In this document: positions 45,901-53,781 of the stretch, in pieces
Layout: the number at the start of each line of letters is the position of its first letter
How positions within the stretch are numbered: the stretch's first letter is position 1
From: Haloprofundus halobius
Lineage (GTDB): Archaea > Halobacteriota > Halobacteria > Halobacteriales > Haloferacaceae
Length of the DNA: 64,000 nucleotides
Direction: 5' to 3'
NCBI RefSeq assembly: GCF_020097835.1
Contig: NZ_CP083668.1
Coordinates: forward strand, 1 to 64,000
Notes under the pieces: generated by a model
The model's database searches: none
What the model was told of the DNA's origin: nothing
Seen by the model: only the letters and a program-made list of their open reading frames with translations
Made by a program: the position numbers and the translations under genes

Positions 45901-46873
45901 GCCGTTCGTAATCGAGGTCGAGACGACAACCCCGAAGAACCCAGCGAAGGTACTCACGAACCTCCAGAAGGCTCAAGCGGAGAGCGCAATTCCGCTCTTT
46001 GTCGTCCAACCGGGTGAGACAGAGACCTACTGGGCCGAGCGACTTGACCGAGTCCTCTCATCTCCGGTTCGTGAGCTCGCAGACGGAGAGACTCGGTTCT
46101 ATACCCATGACGTCCCACTCACGTTCAATGGTGGAGCAACCGAGCACGGAGGCGTAACCGCTGTTCGCCCAGTGAGTGAGAACGACGACTCGAAGCGCTC
46201 TGTATGGGTAAAAGATGGAGACGAGATTGCACTCCGAGATGGCGCTGGGACAGAGCATCTCCGTGTCTCTACGTGGGACGAAGTGACGAAAGATCGCGTG
46301 CCAGCAACCTACAGCTACGATCGGCCGGTCGAAGAGTATCTCGTCTATGAGCGTGGGGAGATTCACGCCTATGAGTCAAAGGATGCGTTTGAGGCAGAGT
46401 GGGTGAAAATCAGCCAGCCGTTCATCCCAGCAGAGGAGTTGACGAATCCGACGTACGGCACAGACAGCTACGCAGTCGTCATTCTTCGTGAGAATGATGA
46501 GCCGGTCGTCTATGATGGAAATTCCACGAAGCCACTCGAAACGCTCCTTACGAGTACCGAACAGTCAGACGCAGCGTCTGAAGAGAGTTCGAATCCAGGC
46601 TGGAAAGATGATTCCGATGCTGTTGTCGAGCAGTTCGTATCCGATTGGATAGTCGAAGAGGAGGGCGGTTCGGTCCCTGCTGCAGACGTCTATTCGACGT
46701 ATGAAACATGGGCCAAACAACACGAGATTACTCCTGATTCACGGAGTTGGTTCAGCCGACGCCTCAGTAATCAGATAGTATTTGAACGGGAGACTGAGCG
46801 CCATGATGGGGAGGCGATTCGGTGCTACAAGGGGATTTCACTCGCAAATCGGAGTGTCGATGATGAATTCTGA
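42917..46873 (+). CDS. VirD4/TraG-like coupling ATPase with extra C-terminal domains
   Basis: 1318 aa from GTG 42917. Residues 1-360 are a helical/beta N-terminal part; Walker A TTGGGKSKALL (GGGKS 401-405); VIVLDHKGDG; Walker B VNLMVDEAASVAASD (about 674-690) with the TraG/HerA-type motif SVGLAMQFPEQI. The C-terminal 450 residues include a beta-rich domain and end in a winged-helix segment (FVSDWIVEEEGGSVPAADVY, then RSWFSRRLSNQIVF) that resembles the C-terminal wHTH of D5/P4-type primases. Ordinary coupling proteins are 500-750 aa, so this is a fusion. It would hand plasmid DNA to the VirB4 channel. The primase gene is 334 bases downstream. Confidence 0.85.
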   Translation: MTREYIRVTPTSETVHTSTIPTAIESLHKLTAEQSSFTQQLNPLHSNPPPTFEFLVVSEGAEEPVEFYYGADKHLETLEERLTRIYPSSFDISRESVDLESKLLTDEVTEEELSPRGVQWHSSSVRRKDWMMLLTRSDTESSLSDDGPLLPLVSLIDELSDVKAPVVFQVLFQRKPDWSSAAENRKLDLRNQTDTLIDKAVSTVFIDTRTLAEKEQSLSDATRQRLDEIRAKNPKRTFTVNLRAVAVPPAETDEAAIDAQLDDLMTVFDSIGGEFYEVERERLRDKGRNHCFSTLDQVLNREVVTGRGRTTPDFVCNGRELMQFITIPSGSELSVEGSRRTRSEQESQNSLPLPHHDHMSSLREGMEIGYAIDENGIPEDESVCIPTSSLVTHYLRAATTGGGKSKALLNDILSAYANTSGPVIVLDHKGDGLAENYMRAHGRRFGMDDLEENVLHFTLPDILPGFSFFDLRPALSRGVRRTDAVKRKADQYRQILELVVGKDVFRRAVTSPILIESLIKALFDEDYGRENGSHRESEDFFGHEQLEHASDQLAAAGPPNPDEAALPKTTDVAAQRALRRRINTDAQSFSATLDGLNNRLAYISLDGNLQRIFDNTAQQLDLREILDSDQIILFDLGGLSDKAAKLLTGLILALLEDALRTHEDDLTRRDDDYVVNLMVDEAASVAASDVLNNMLEKGRSFRLSVGLAMQFPEQIQTEGGRRLYLNLLNNIGTLLVGKIKVDRELANAMAHEELDPEAFANRIGSLPRGEWIAQLPSPTFGETGPYPFNVKPLPIPAGHPESEAPLTASEEQRFQDALSRVHERTQQEFGVPRDNSQPTATTPDELGELLDVTTDDLDVAIAKTVRSVQLREGVRDDNEWVSVKTVDETLRRLYERVEAEPPDYEELTEIRKRSRLLDTTVDIDADELIVRLTEAGETEAEPDTGDVRSAGGSDHDEALLETEQALSPLGFTVSILTQDGSEKPDARATHPSLETPFVIEVETTTPKNPAKVLTNLQKAQAESAIPLFVVQPGETETYWAERLDRVLSSPVRELADGETRFYTHDVPLTFNGGATEHGGVTAVRPVSENDDSKRSVWVKDGDEIALRDGAGTEHLRVSTWDEVTKDRVPATYSYDRPVEEYLVYERGEIHAYESKDAFEAEWVKISQPFIPAEELTNPTYGTDSYAVVILRENDEPVVYDGNSTKPLETLLTSTEQSDAASEESSNPGWKDDSDAVVEQFVSDWIVEEEGGSVPAADVYSTYETWAKQHEITPDSRSWFSRRLSNQIVFERETERHDGEAIRCYKGISLANRSVDDEF

Positions 46874-47210
46874 AATCGGGCAGTGTACGCCTTCAAACGC
46901 CACTGTATCGCATTTCACGATGGCGTTACGGCAACTGGCGATTGCGAGTTTCGAGAATCTTCAAAAACGCAAGACTGCGTGGTGTTACGGCAAAACCGAG
47001 AATGCCGTAACACTGGCCCCTACTCAGGAAAATGCCGTACATGGCGTACACCTGCAACTCAGAAGCTCTATTGTCCATTTAGAGATTCTGTTACGGCAAA
47101 AAGCAACTAGTATAGATGGGGGGTATGCCGGTGCAAGTGAGCGAAGCGAATACGGGGAGATTTTTTCTGGCGCCCGGAGGGGCGCGGCGATGAGTGAGGA
47201 AGGTCAATGA
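46863..47210 (+). CDS. possible small ORF spanning the repeat cluster
   Basis: 115 aa from ATG 46863, overlapping the coupling-ATPase end and the primase start (ATGA at 47207). No family, low-complexity composition, and the frame runs through five copies of a 9-base repeat that looks like a DNA element, so the frame may be fortuitous. Kept because both ends are coupled to neighbours. Confidence 0.25.
   Translation: MNSEIGQCTPSNATVSHFTMALRQLAIASFENLQKRKTAWCYGKTENAVTLAPTQENAVHGVHLQLRSSIVHLEILLRQKATSIDGGYAGASERSEYGEIFSGARRGAAMSEEGQ
46925..47098. repeat. five TTACGGCA repeats: candidate replication origin or operator
   Basis: GTTACGGCA occurs at 46925-46933, 46984-46992 and 47090-47098; the reverse form TGCCGTAA at 47003-47010 and TGCCGTAC at 47033-47040. 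Copies two and three form an 11-base inverted repeat, GTGTTACGGCA (46982-46992) and TGCCGTAACAC (47003-47013). Directly followed by a primase-polymerase gene. Repeats are seen; origin function is inference. Confidence 0.6.
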
Positions 47211-48448
47211 GTGACGAAACTACTAGAAAGTTGATACTGGATGGATTGCCGAATGTGTTGGTTGAGCGAGACCAATGGGTGTGTTGGCGGAGTGAGAAAC
47301 GTGGTGGGAAGTCGACAAAAATTCCGGTTGGGCCTGGAGTAGGTTCGTTCGCGTCGTCGACAGATTCAGAGACCTGGTCGGACTTCGAAACCGCACTCGA
47401 ATATCATCAGCGTGGGCAGGCGGATGGACTCGGATTTGTGTTTACTGACGAGGATCCGATTGTCGGCGTTGACCTCGATGATTGCCGCGATCCAGAGTCC
47501 GGCGAAGTCGACGAGGATGCACAGGATATCATCGAGAGATTGGATTCGTATACCGAAGTATCACCATCGGGGAGTGGGTTTCACGTACTTGTCCAAGGTG
47601 AGTTGCCCGAAGGACGCAACCGACGCGGGAAGATCGAGTGTTATGACAACGCTCGCTTCTTCACGGTGACAGGCGCGCACGTGGATGGGACACCTCAGAC
47701 GGTCAAGCGTAGACAGGACGCATTAGCGGGAATTCATCGAGAGTATATTTCGAGTGCGAGCGAGTCGCAATCGAGAAACAGCCCTGAGACTGTAACAGCC
47801 AGTGAGGATGACAGTTCAGTAGAAGGAGCTGGGCTTTCGGATTCAGGGTTGGTTGAGAAGGCGATGGGTGCATCGAATAGCGCGAAGTTCGAGCGACTCT
47901 GGAACGGGAATACGAGTGGGTATGACAGTAATTCGGAGGCGGATATGGCGTTGTGTTGTCTGTTGGCGTTTTGGAGTGGTGGCGATGAGAATCAGATGGA
48001 CCGACTCTTCCGACAATCAGGGTTGCTACGTGGGAAATGGGACGATGTCCATTACGCAGATGGGTCGACGTATGGAGAAAAGACGATCGAGCGGGCGGTG
48101 CAGACGACGTCTGAGTTCTATACGCCCTCGAAGAAAGAGACGACTAAGTCTGTCTCGGAGCCATCAGAGTCGTCCAGGGCTTCTGAGAGTCGTGATGATG
48201 CATACGTGGGTGAGAAGAATCGGTTGTTGGCAGAACGTGTGGAGACGTTGGAGACACGGACTAAGCGCAAGGACAAGCGGATTGAGTGGCTTGAAGCGGA
48301 GATTCAGAGACTGGAGGCAAGGCTCCAAGATGACGATACTGAGTCAGTGAGCGGAGAGGAGAGCCAACACATGAGTAATGATGGCGAATCAGGATCGGAA
48401 TCGTTGTGGGGGCGAACAAAGCGTCTGTTTCGAACAGACGCCGAGTAA
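47207..48448 (+). CDS. archaeo-eukaryotic-type primase-polymerase (NrS-1-like) with coiled coil
   Basis: 413 aa. AEP-like core at residues 15-185: WVCWRSEKRGGKSTKIPV, then FVFTDEDPIVGVDLDDC (Asp-x-Asp), SPSGSGFHVLV (the sxH motif) and ARFFTVTG. A helix-bundle domain (NSAKFERLWNGNTSGYDSNS, ALCCLLAFWSGGDENQMDRL, GEKTIERAV) follows, as in phage NrS-1 polymerase. The C-terminal 130 residues are a Ser-rich linker and a coiled coil (RVETLETRTKRKDKRIEWLE). There is no helicase domain, unlike D5/P4 fusions. Placed right after the repeat cluster, it is the likely replication protein of the element. Confidence 0.8.
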   Translation: MSDETTRKLILDGLPNVLVERDQWVCWRSEKRGGKSTKIPVGPGVGSFASSTDSETWSDFETALEYHQRGQADGLGFVFTDEDPIVGVDLDDCRDPESGEVDEDAQDIIERLDSYTEVSPSGSGFHVLVQGELPEGRNRRGKIECYDNARFFTVTGAHVDGTPQTVKRRQDALAGIHREYISSASESQSRNSPETVTASEDDSSVEGAGLSDSGLVEKAMGASNSAKFERLWNGNTSGYDSNSEADMALCCLLAFWSGGDENQMDRLFRQSGLLRGKWDDVHYADGSTYGEKTIERAVQTTSEFYTPSKKETTKSVSEPSESSRASESRDDAYVGEKNRLLAERVETLETRTKRKDKRIEWLEAEIQRLEARLQDDDTESVSGEESQHMSNDGESGSESLWGRTKRLFRTDAE

Positions 48449-48501
48449 CACCACGATGGCGCCCACAGACGTTTAAGTTACCACAGCGCAATCGTCTAGC
48501 C

Positions 48502-48753
48502 ATGGCCACGGATCTCACCGAACGGGTGCAAGAAATCGCCGAAGCGCGGGGTATCCCCGAGTCAGAGATCCTCGAACAGGCGTTAGAACGCGGTGTCGAA
48601 GATCTCTGGGTCGACCTTGTCCTCTCGCAATACATAAACGACGAAATCGATCGCGAGACAGCGATTGGTCTCGTCGGCCGTGACCGTGTCAAGCGAGCAG
48701 AGCGTGAATTACAGGCTGTCAAAGACGACGTTCGGTGGGGACTGAATGCGTGA
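48502..48753 (+). CDS. antitoxin of a PIN toxin pair
   Basis: 83 aa from MATDLTERVQ at 48502. It resembles UPF0175-type or ribbon-helix-helix antitoxins: EARGIPESEILEQALERGVEDLW followed by QYINDEIDRETAIGLVG. The stop overlaps the toxin GTG start (GTGA), the usual antitoxin-toxin order. It should bind the PIN protein and the operon promoter. Confidence 0.75.
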   Translation: MATDLTERVQEIAEARGIPESEILEQALERGVEDLWVDLVLSQYINDEIDRETAIGLVGRDRVKRAERELQAVKDDVRWGLNA

Positions 48754-49214
48754 TTCTTGCGGTTGCTGATGCGGGCCCCATCATTCACCTCGACGAGATC
48801 GACGCACTTGCGTTGCTCTCGACCGTCGATAAGCTACTGATTCCACAGACTGTCTACCAAGAACTTGAGGCGGGCACGGTCCCTCCTGCACTCGAATCGA
48901 TTGAGTATGAACTCGTTGAGACTGACACGACCACACTTGACGTCGATTTAGATCCCGGAGAAACAGCTGCACTTGCGGTCGCATCTGAGCGCGCTGCAGT
49001 ACTTTTGACTGACGACCTGGCAGCGCGAGACACCGCGAACGACCATGATGTTGAAGTACATGGTTCGATTGGTGTCCTCGTACTCGCATACTCCCGTGGA
49101 GAACTCAAGAAGACAGAAGCGGCCAAGCTGATGCGGGCACTTCAGACTGAAACGAGTCTGTTCATCACTGACGCTGTCGTCGAGCGTGGTATCTCACTAC
49201 TTGATGAAACGTAG
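48750..49214 (+). CDS. PIN-domain toxin (DUF3368-type)
   Basis: 154 aa from GTG 48750, the start that overlaps the antitoxin stop. VADAGPIIHL (Asp7), QTVYQELEAG (Glu), DPGETAALAVA (Glu/Asp helix) and LLTDDLAARDTA (two Asp) are the acidic residues of a Mg-dependent RNA-cutting PIN fold of the DUF3368 group. With its antitoxin it forms an addiction module near the replication and transfer genes. A longer start at 48735 would overlap the antitoxin more. Confidence 0.8.
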   Translation: MILAVADAGPIIHLDEIDALALLSTVDKLLIPQTVYQELEAGTVPPALESIEYELVETDTTTLDVDLDPGETAALAVASERAAVLLTDDLAARDTANDHDVEVHGSIGVLVLAYSRGELKKTEAAKLMRALQTETSLFITDAVVERGISLLDET

Positions 49215-49431
49215 CGTGAGCCACCACTGGAGCAAGTCTAGCAATAAAGACAAGAGTTCCCTCTCTAGGTCACTGCTATGGCCTCATGCGACTTGTTGGT
49301 GACTTAAGGACTTCAGTATGAGACTAATGATGAGCACTCAAATCATGTACTTGTAGATTTAGCAGTAGTGTCTAAAGTTGATTTACGCAGTCAAAAAGTC
49401 GTTCTTAAAGAATTGGCCCCACTAGATTAGT

Positions 49432-51498
49432 TTAGAGATTCGCTTCTGCATACTGCCAGATCTCACTTGCAGTACTGTTGCCAATCTGATTGAGAGCCGT
49501 GAGATCCGAAACTGACGCCTCTTGGATGTCTCGAAGTGTGGTGTAACCATTGTCAAGAAGACGCTCAGTGATAGCAGGACCAACACCGTCTAGTTCCGAA
49601 AGTACTTCCACCGATTTCACTACTTCATTGTCTTCAGAACCCTTAATAGCGGATGTCGGCTCATTAGCGGACTCTGTCCGGACGATACGGCGAATATCGG
49701 CCTCCGTCCACCGATGATCATTACGAACTGTAGCTAATTCTGCTTCGAGTGCTTTGTTTCTGGCTTCCAAAGCCTCAACCCGCTCTTCAAGGGTTTTCTC
49801 GGGTTTATTATCTGTGTGGTCATTGTGAGGTTTGGTCTCATTCAATTCATTATTTGCAGTAGGCTCATCGTTGGTGTGAGAGTCCTCAGTAGTGCTTCCT
49901 GGTTGCACCGTGATGGCATTTGCAGCCCCTGAACTGTTGTCTACACGTATTAATTTCCCAGCGGTGGAACCATAAACTGGAATCGGGGTTCCCATAGACG
50001 CACGAGTAACTGCGTCTGCGTTAAGCTGGTTTGACAGGTATCCTCGACATTCCTTTTGTGCATCGTTTGGTCCGTGAACGAGGGCAACATGCTTTGCATC
50101 TACTTCCTGTGCGAACTCATAGAGTGTTTGACGAGCACAGTGCCCACTAAACCCTGAAATCGTCTTGACCCATGAGGTTGGGATATTCACCGTCGTATTG
50201 CCATTCTTATCAGATTCTAGCTCAGAATTACGGAATGGAGTCACGGGCAGAGATACAGTAACCTGATTTCCCGATCCATTTTGGAGTACTCGGCCCGGCG
50301 TTCCTTCTGCTTGGTATCCTGTGAAGAAAATTCGTGCTTCGTCATAATGCTCGGCCAAGGCTGTGAGATAGAGTGGTGAAGTTCCACCAGAGAGCATGCC
50401 TGATGGAGCGATGATAATTGGTGCTCGCTCACCGTCGAGAATTGGAATGCGTTCAGAATTATCCTCTGGATACCATGCGCAATCAGGGAGGAATGGTTCG
50501 TTGTCCTGAGCGTTCATCCGCCAGTTGTTGATTGTCTCATCAACGAATTCACCAATGGAGAATGCATGGTAGGCCGCAGTAGCGTCTCGCGCCATTCCAT
50601 CATAGACGACTTCCAACTGGTCTCGGACTTCGTCTGGTTCATGTGGGAACCGTTCTCTAAATACTTGCATGACCTCCTGTGCACGTCCGACTGCGAACGT
50701 CGGGATGAGAACGGGAATGCCCTTTTTGACTGCGCTTATTGTCGCCTGATAGAGTTGGTTTCGTGCCTTCTTCAACGAGCGGTGCTGTTGTCTACCGCCA
50801 TATGTACTTTCTAAGAACAGCGTGTCGGCAGCAGGCGGTGTGTCATAATCAGGGAGATGCGCAGACCGGCCACCGATATCGCCAGAGAAGACTACACGAC
50901 GACCCCCATATTCAATAGCAAGCCAAGCACTCCCGAGGAGGTGTCCGGCACCACCCAGTGTATACGTTATATCTGCGCTCGTGTTGAGACGTCGAAGCTC
51001 GTTTGAGAGTGCGTGTTCGCCATAACGCTGGGGCTTGAACCGTTCAAGTACGTCATGGACATTATTGCGGGTGAATTCCTGTTCACGGCCCTGCTTTTGA
51101 GTCTCTTCTTCGTGGATTTTAATCGAATCGTGTAATAACGTGTGACAGAGTGCTGTAGTGGGCCGTGTCGTGATAATGGGGGCATCTTTTGCAAGAAGGG
51201 CTCGATTTTCGATAACTGGTAGTCCTCCAGAATGATCGATGTGTGCGTGTGTGAGGAACACGGCATCGATTTGGCCTTCTTCAATGCCTCTTAGATTCGG
51301 GAATTGCCCACCACTACCTTGGTTGAGACCACAGTCAACGAGGATATCCAGTTCTGGTGTTTGAACATGGTAACAAGATCGCCCAACTTCCCTTGCACCA
51401 CCACGCGGAGTGACGACTAGCGGCTGGTCGGTAGAGGCAAGGTCACTTGGTGGAACCGATTCTTCATCGTCCGCGTTTTCGTGGATTGTTACGGTCAT
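49432..51498 (-). CDS. beta-CASP metallo-beta-lactamase nuclease with C-terminal helix-hairpin-helix
   Basis: 688 aa. Metallo-beta-lactamase core: GGAREVGRSCY, HAHIDHSGG (84-92), GGAGHLLGSAW, FSGDIGG; beta-CASP motifs LFLESTYGGR, APSGMLSGGTS and GHCARQTL. Archaeal CPSF/RNase J-like enzymes of this class cut or trim RNA, some DNA. A Ser/Thr/Asn-rich linker and coiled coil (ERVEALEARNKALEAEL) lead to two helix-hairpin-helix motifs (LDGVGPAITERLL, LNQIGNSTASEIW) that suggest DNA binding, unusual for RNase J. It overlaps the preceding gene by ATGA. Role on the plasmid unknown. Confidence 0.85.
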   Translation of the reverse strand: MTVTIHENADDEESVPPSDLASTDQPLVVTPRGGAREVGRSCYHVQTPELDILVDCGLNQGSGGQFPNLRGIEEGQIDAVFLTHAHIDHSGGLPVIENRALLAKDAPIITTRPTTALCHTLLHDSIKIHEEETQKQGREQEFTRNNVHDVLERFKPQRYGEHALSNELRRLNTSADITYTLGGAGHLLGSAWLAIEYGGRRVVFSGDIGGRSAHLPDYDTPPAADTLFLESTYGGRQQHRSLKKARNQLYQATISAVKKGIPVLIPTFAVGRAQEVMQVFRERFPHEPDEVRDQLEVVYDGMARDATAAYHAFSIGEFVDETINNWRMNAQDNEPFLPDCAWYPEDNSERIPILDGERAPIIIAPSGMLSGGTSPLYLTALAEHYDEARIFFTGYQAEGTPGRVLQNGSGNQVTVSLPVTPFRNSELESDKNGNTTVNIPTSWVKTISGFSGHCARQTLYEFAQEVDAKHVALVHGPNDAQKECRGYLSNQLNADAVTRASMGTPIPVYGSTAGKLIRVDNSSGAANAITVQPGSTTEDSHTNDEPTANNELNETKPHNDHTDNKPEKTLEERVEALEARNKALEAELATVRNDHRWTEADIRRIVRTESANEPTSAIKGSEDNEVVKSVEVLSELDGVGPAITERLLDNGYTTLRDIQEASVSDLTALNQIGNSTASEIWQYAEANL

Positions 51499-52379
51499 CG
51501 GTTGAGGACTTGATCGGCGTAGAATCGTTCGACGGTGCGAGTCTGACCGACAAAGGTGAGTTCGCGGATAAGGTCAGTCTCTGCGAGAGCTGGGAGGTAC
51601 CGCTCGTATTCGTCCAAGACTGTTTCAAGGGGCCGAGTATCGTCACCTGGTTGTTGAAGCCGTCTTACTTGCCAAATAGCGGGTGTTGCATCGAGTGAGC
51701 CTGATTTCTGTGCTTCTCGTTCAGTGAAATATCGAGCGCGGCCTGCCTGCTGAGTCGTCCCTCTCCCTAGTCGAGAGGGTTTCGCAGTGACCTCATCAAG
51801 TCGTACGAGTTCGAGTGGCGTTCGCGTTTCACCGGGGAGTGCTTCGTCGAGGTCTTCGCGAACGCGATGGGCACTCAGGGAACTATCTTTCTGGAAGTAT
51901 GCGAGTGTCATCTCGGCGTGTTCTTCGTACAAATCAGGTTTGACCGCATGGGCCCCATCGTCGAAGGTGAGATATTGAGGTGGAATCTCGACAACGCAGA
52001 GGCCGGTTAGATAGAGTCGCTGAGGATCGGTTGCAGTTTCTTCTTCGAGATGATCCGCGATTTCCTCTAATCCGTCAATGAATTCAATGGGACTGATTGG
52101 TGTGGCATTTTTTGGTGGGCGTTCGGCTGGATTATCGAAGTAGACGGTTGTTTCGGGGATGTAGGGTGTTTCAGCAGGGATGCGAACTTCCACAGGGTAT
52201 TCTGGTGGTCGATAATCTTGGTATGCGTGGTCGTCTCGACTGGTACGGTCAAGCAGTATTTTCGCACTGACGGGGAATACCGTCGGGGGAAGCGATTCGA
52301 GGATTTCGATTGGGTCTAAGATGCGGAGAATTGCAGCTGATGCTCGGTCAGTCTGTTCGTGTGTGGTTTTCACATCCAT
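51495..52379 (-). CDS. uncharacterised 294-aa protein coupled to the beta-CASP nuclease
   Basis: Not recognised. 294 aa from MDVKTTHEQT at 52379; a TATA-like box (TTTATAATTATT on the minus strand, 52406-52418) lies about 30 bases upstream and favours this start over one at 52436. The middle has PVEVRIPAETPYIPETTVYF, RLYLTGLCVVEIPPQYLTF, the helix EEIADHLEEE, and a C-terminal acidic part. No signal or membrane helix. It shares a 4-base overlap with the nuclease gene, so they act together. The family is unknown to me. Confidence 0.7.
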   Translation of the reverse strand: MDVKTTHEQTDRASAAILRILDPIEILESLPPTVFPVSAKILLDRTSRDDHAYQDYRPPEYPVEVRIPAETPYIPETTVYFDNPAERPPKNATPISPIEFIDGLEEIADHLEEETATDPQRLYLTGLCVVEIPPQYLTFDDGAHAVKPDLYEEHAEMTLAYFQKDSSLSAHRVREDLDEALPGETRTPLELVRLDEVTAKPSRLGRGTTQQAGRARYFTEREAQKSGSLDATPAIWQVRRLQQPGDDTRPLETVLDEYERYLPALAETDLIRELTFVGQTRTVERFYADQVLNR

Positions 52380-52507
52380 GGCAATCGTCAACAGGTCGTT
52401 TACTGAATAATTATAAATCCTGTGGAATCCAGACATACTGTTCTGGCGTTAGCAACGACTATCGACGAAACTGACCTCGAGGATCCACAGCAGACTCCCC
52501 GACTGAC

Positions 52508-52723
52508 GTGCAAGTACATTTGCACGCGGCGCTAGAGTCGTGTGACGACCTCTCGTCGACTCCTCTAGTCAAGTGTTCGGTGTGTCTGAAAGTAGGACTA
52601 CCGAAGCGGACCAGGGTCCACGACTGCCGAGGCTCACCACCTTACCTCATCACTTTGGAAACAGACAAAGCGGTTACTCGGGAAAGACGCAGAGTGACGA
52701 TAATCACGTGGAGTCGCGACTAA
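52508..52723 (+). pseudogene. probable decayed zinc-finger gene
   Basis: CSVCLKVGLPKRTRVHDC is clearly related to the zinc finger CEICGAVGLPERILEHDC of the gene at 35350-35514, including the flanking spacing, but the surrounding sequence has lost similarity and has no good start codon. Upstream in another frame is an acidic piece (ATTIDETDLEDPQQTP) before a stop. A relic of the paired zinc-finger operon is the best explanation. The rest of 52437-52978 has no supported gene. Confidence 0.5.
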
Positions 52724-52978
52724 GTGAGTATTCTCCTGCACTAGAACACGATATCAGTTACATTATCAGCTCCTTCGTAATGGAAAATGGCTAACGCTTT
52801 TGCGGGTATAGGATGTTGGTTTGAGTGTCCACGTAACTAAGCGTGGATAACGTCAGAGGCATCCCAGTCTCCCCCCATCTTCCTCAATTCACTAATCTGG
52901 CGGGATATTGCTATTCTCATAAATATAAAATATCTTGTCATTGCGAAATTCTATATGCAAATTCGTTGGTCATGGCAT

Positions 52979-53260
52979 ATGAACGACTTGAGTGGCTTCC
53001 AACGAGACCTCTTGTACGTGATTTCTGGGTTTGACCAGCCGTCGGGACAAGACGTCAAAAGCGAACTCGAACAGTACGTCGACGGTGAAATCAACCACGG
53101 CCGACTCTACCCAAACCTCGACACCCTCGTCAACAAGGAGTACGTCGAGAAAGGACCACTTGATCGCCGAACAAATTACTATGCGATTACGGAGAAGGGA
53201 CGAGAAGCGCTTCGTGAGCGGCGAGGATGGGAAGACCAATACACGGCGATTGAGGCGTAG
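52979..53260 (+). CDS. PadR-family transcription regulator
   Basis: 93 aa from MNDLSGFQRDLLYVISG. Winged helix with GFDQPSGQDVKSELEQYVDG, NHGRLYPNLDTLVNKEYVEKG and RTNYYAITEKGREAL: the PadR signature. An AT-rich box (AAATATAAAATATC, 52921-52934) lies about 27 bases before an earlier ATG at 52955, so the protein may instead start there with 8 more residues on a leaderless mRNA. The nested inverted repeat 50 bases downstream contains an ACCAACA/TGTTGGT palindrome that could be a target. Confidence 0.85.
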   Translation: MNDLSGFQRDLLYVISGFDQPSGQDVKSELEQYVDGEINHGRLYPNLDTLVNKEYVEKGPLDRRTNYYAITEKGREALRERRGWEDQYTAIEA

Positions 53261-53308
53261 TCTGCTCGAAATCCACTCATAGAATCACCGTCGGCTACCT
53301 ACGGCTTG

Positions 53309-53463
53309 TCTTAACCAACATCTGTTGGTCTTTTCAGGTCACAGCGAGAGACTCACGATGGGCCAGTCTTCCTGACAATCCTGGTCGTTCCAGCAGGAGC
53401 ACTCGGTGTCGCATTATAGTTGAAAAGACCAATGACGGTATAGGGGTTCTTCGTTGGTTAAAG
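53309..53463. repeat. nested inverted repeat, MITE-like or operator region
   Basis: Outer arms CTTAACCAAC (53310-53319) and GTTGGTTAAAG (53453-53463); inner arms TTGGTCTTTTCA (53325-53336) and TGAAAAGACCAA (53421-53432), perfect over 12 bases. Within the left arm, ACCAACA-TC-TGTTGGT (53314-53329) is itself a palindrome. About 155 bases in total, no coding content. Confidence 0.6.
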
Positions 53464-53534
53464 ACCGCACAATTTATAGAAACAAGAGTCATCGTAGATG
53501 GGTTCTGTTGAAATCCGCAAACTGGGACAGAAAT

Positions 53535-53561
53535 CGTGTGCTAAATAGAAAGCGCATATTC
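53535..53561 (+). repeat. dispersed motif, copy A (degenerate)
   Basis: GTGTGCTAAATAGAAAGCGC with following ATATTC resembles the TGCTGCATACAGAGCGCGAA motif found at 56893, 59248 and 62683 (and inverted at 61005). A preceding GGTTCTGTTGAAATCC (53501-53516) looks like an insertion-sequence end. Confidence 0.45.
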
Positions 53562-53781
53562 ACCGCATAAATGATGTGCCAACCACGATGGTAACCCCCA
53601 CAACAGAGAGAACGATTGAGATTATTCCCACCAGTCGTTCGAGCTGGAATTGACCACGAAGAGACGGATGTGCCACCATCGCTGGACCACTTGGCATCGG
53701 GCCGCTGGTCAAGATTACCCCGATGACACCCACTAAGACGAGTGTCCAGCCTACATATCGACCCGCTCTCAGGGAACCCAT
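53560..53781 (-). CDS. small two-helix membrane protein
   Basis: 73 aa. Two hydrophobic helices (YVGWTLVLVGVIGVILTSG and LVGIISIVLSVVGVTIVVGT) around a short loop with HPSLRGQFQLE. No family recognised. It lies between the repeat region and a 220-base stretch (53782-54001) in which I see no gene. Confidence 0.5.
   Translation of the reverse strand: MGSLRAGRYVGWTLVLVGVIGVILTSGPMPSGPAMVAHPSLRGQFQLERLVGIISIVLSVVGVTIVVGTSFMR

Noticed and set aside
46860-47210. Reading the TTACGGCA cluster as a CRISPR array
   Set aside because: Repeats are only 8-11 bases, occur in both orientations with irregular spacing, and no cas gene is present.
49366-49377. TAGTGTCTAAAG shared with 2839-2850 as an attachment-site pair
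   Set aside because: The match is short, lacks a surrounding core and the second copy has no integrase context; chance or a mobile-element scrap is likelier.
52508-52525. Palindrome GTGCAA/TTGCAC as an operator
   Set aside because: Six-base arms in a decayed region; too weak without conservation.
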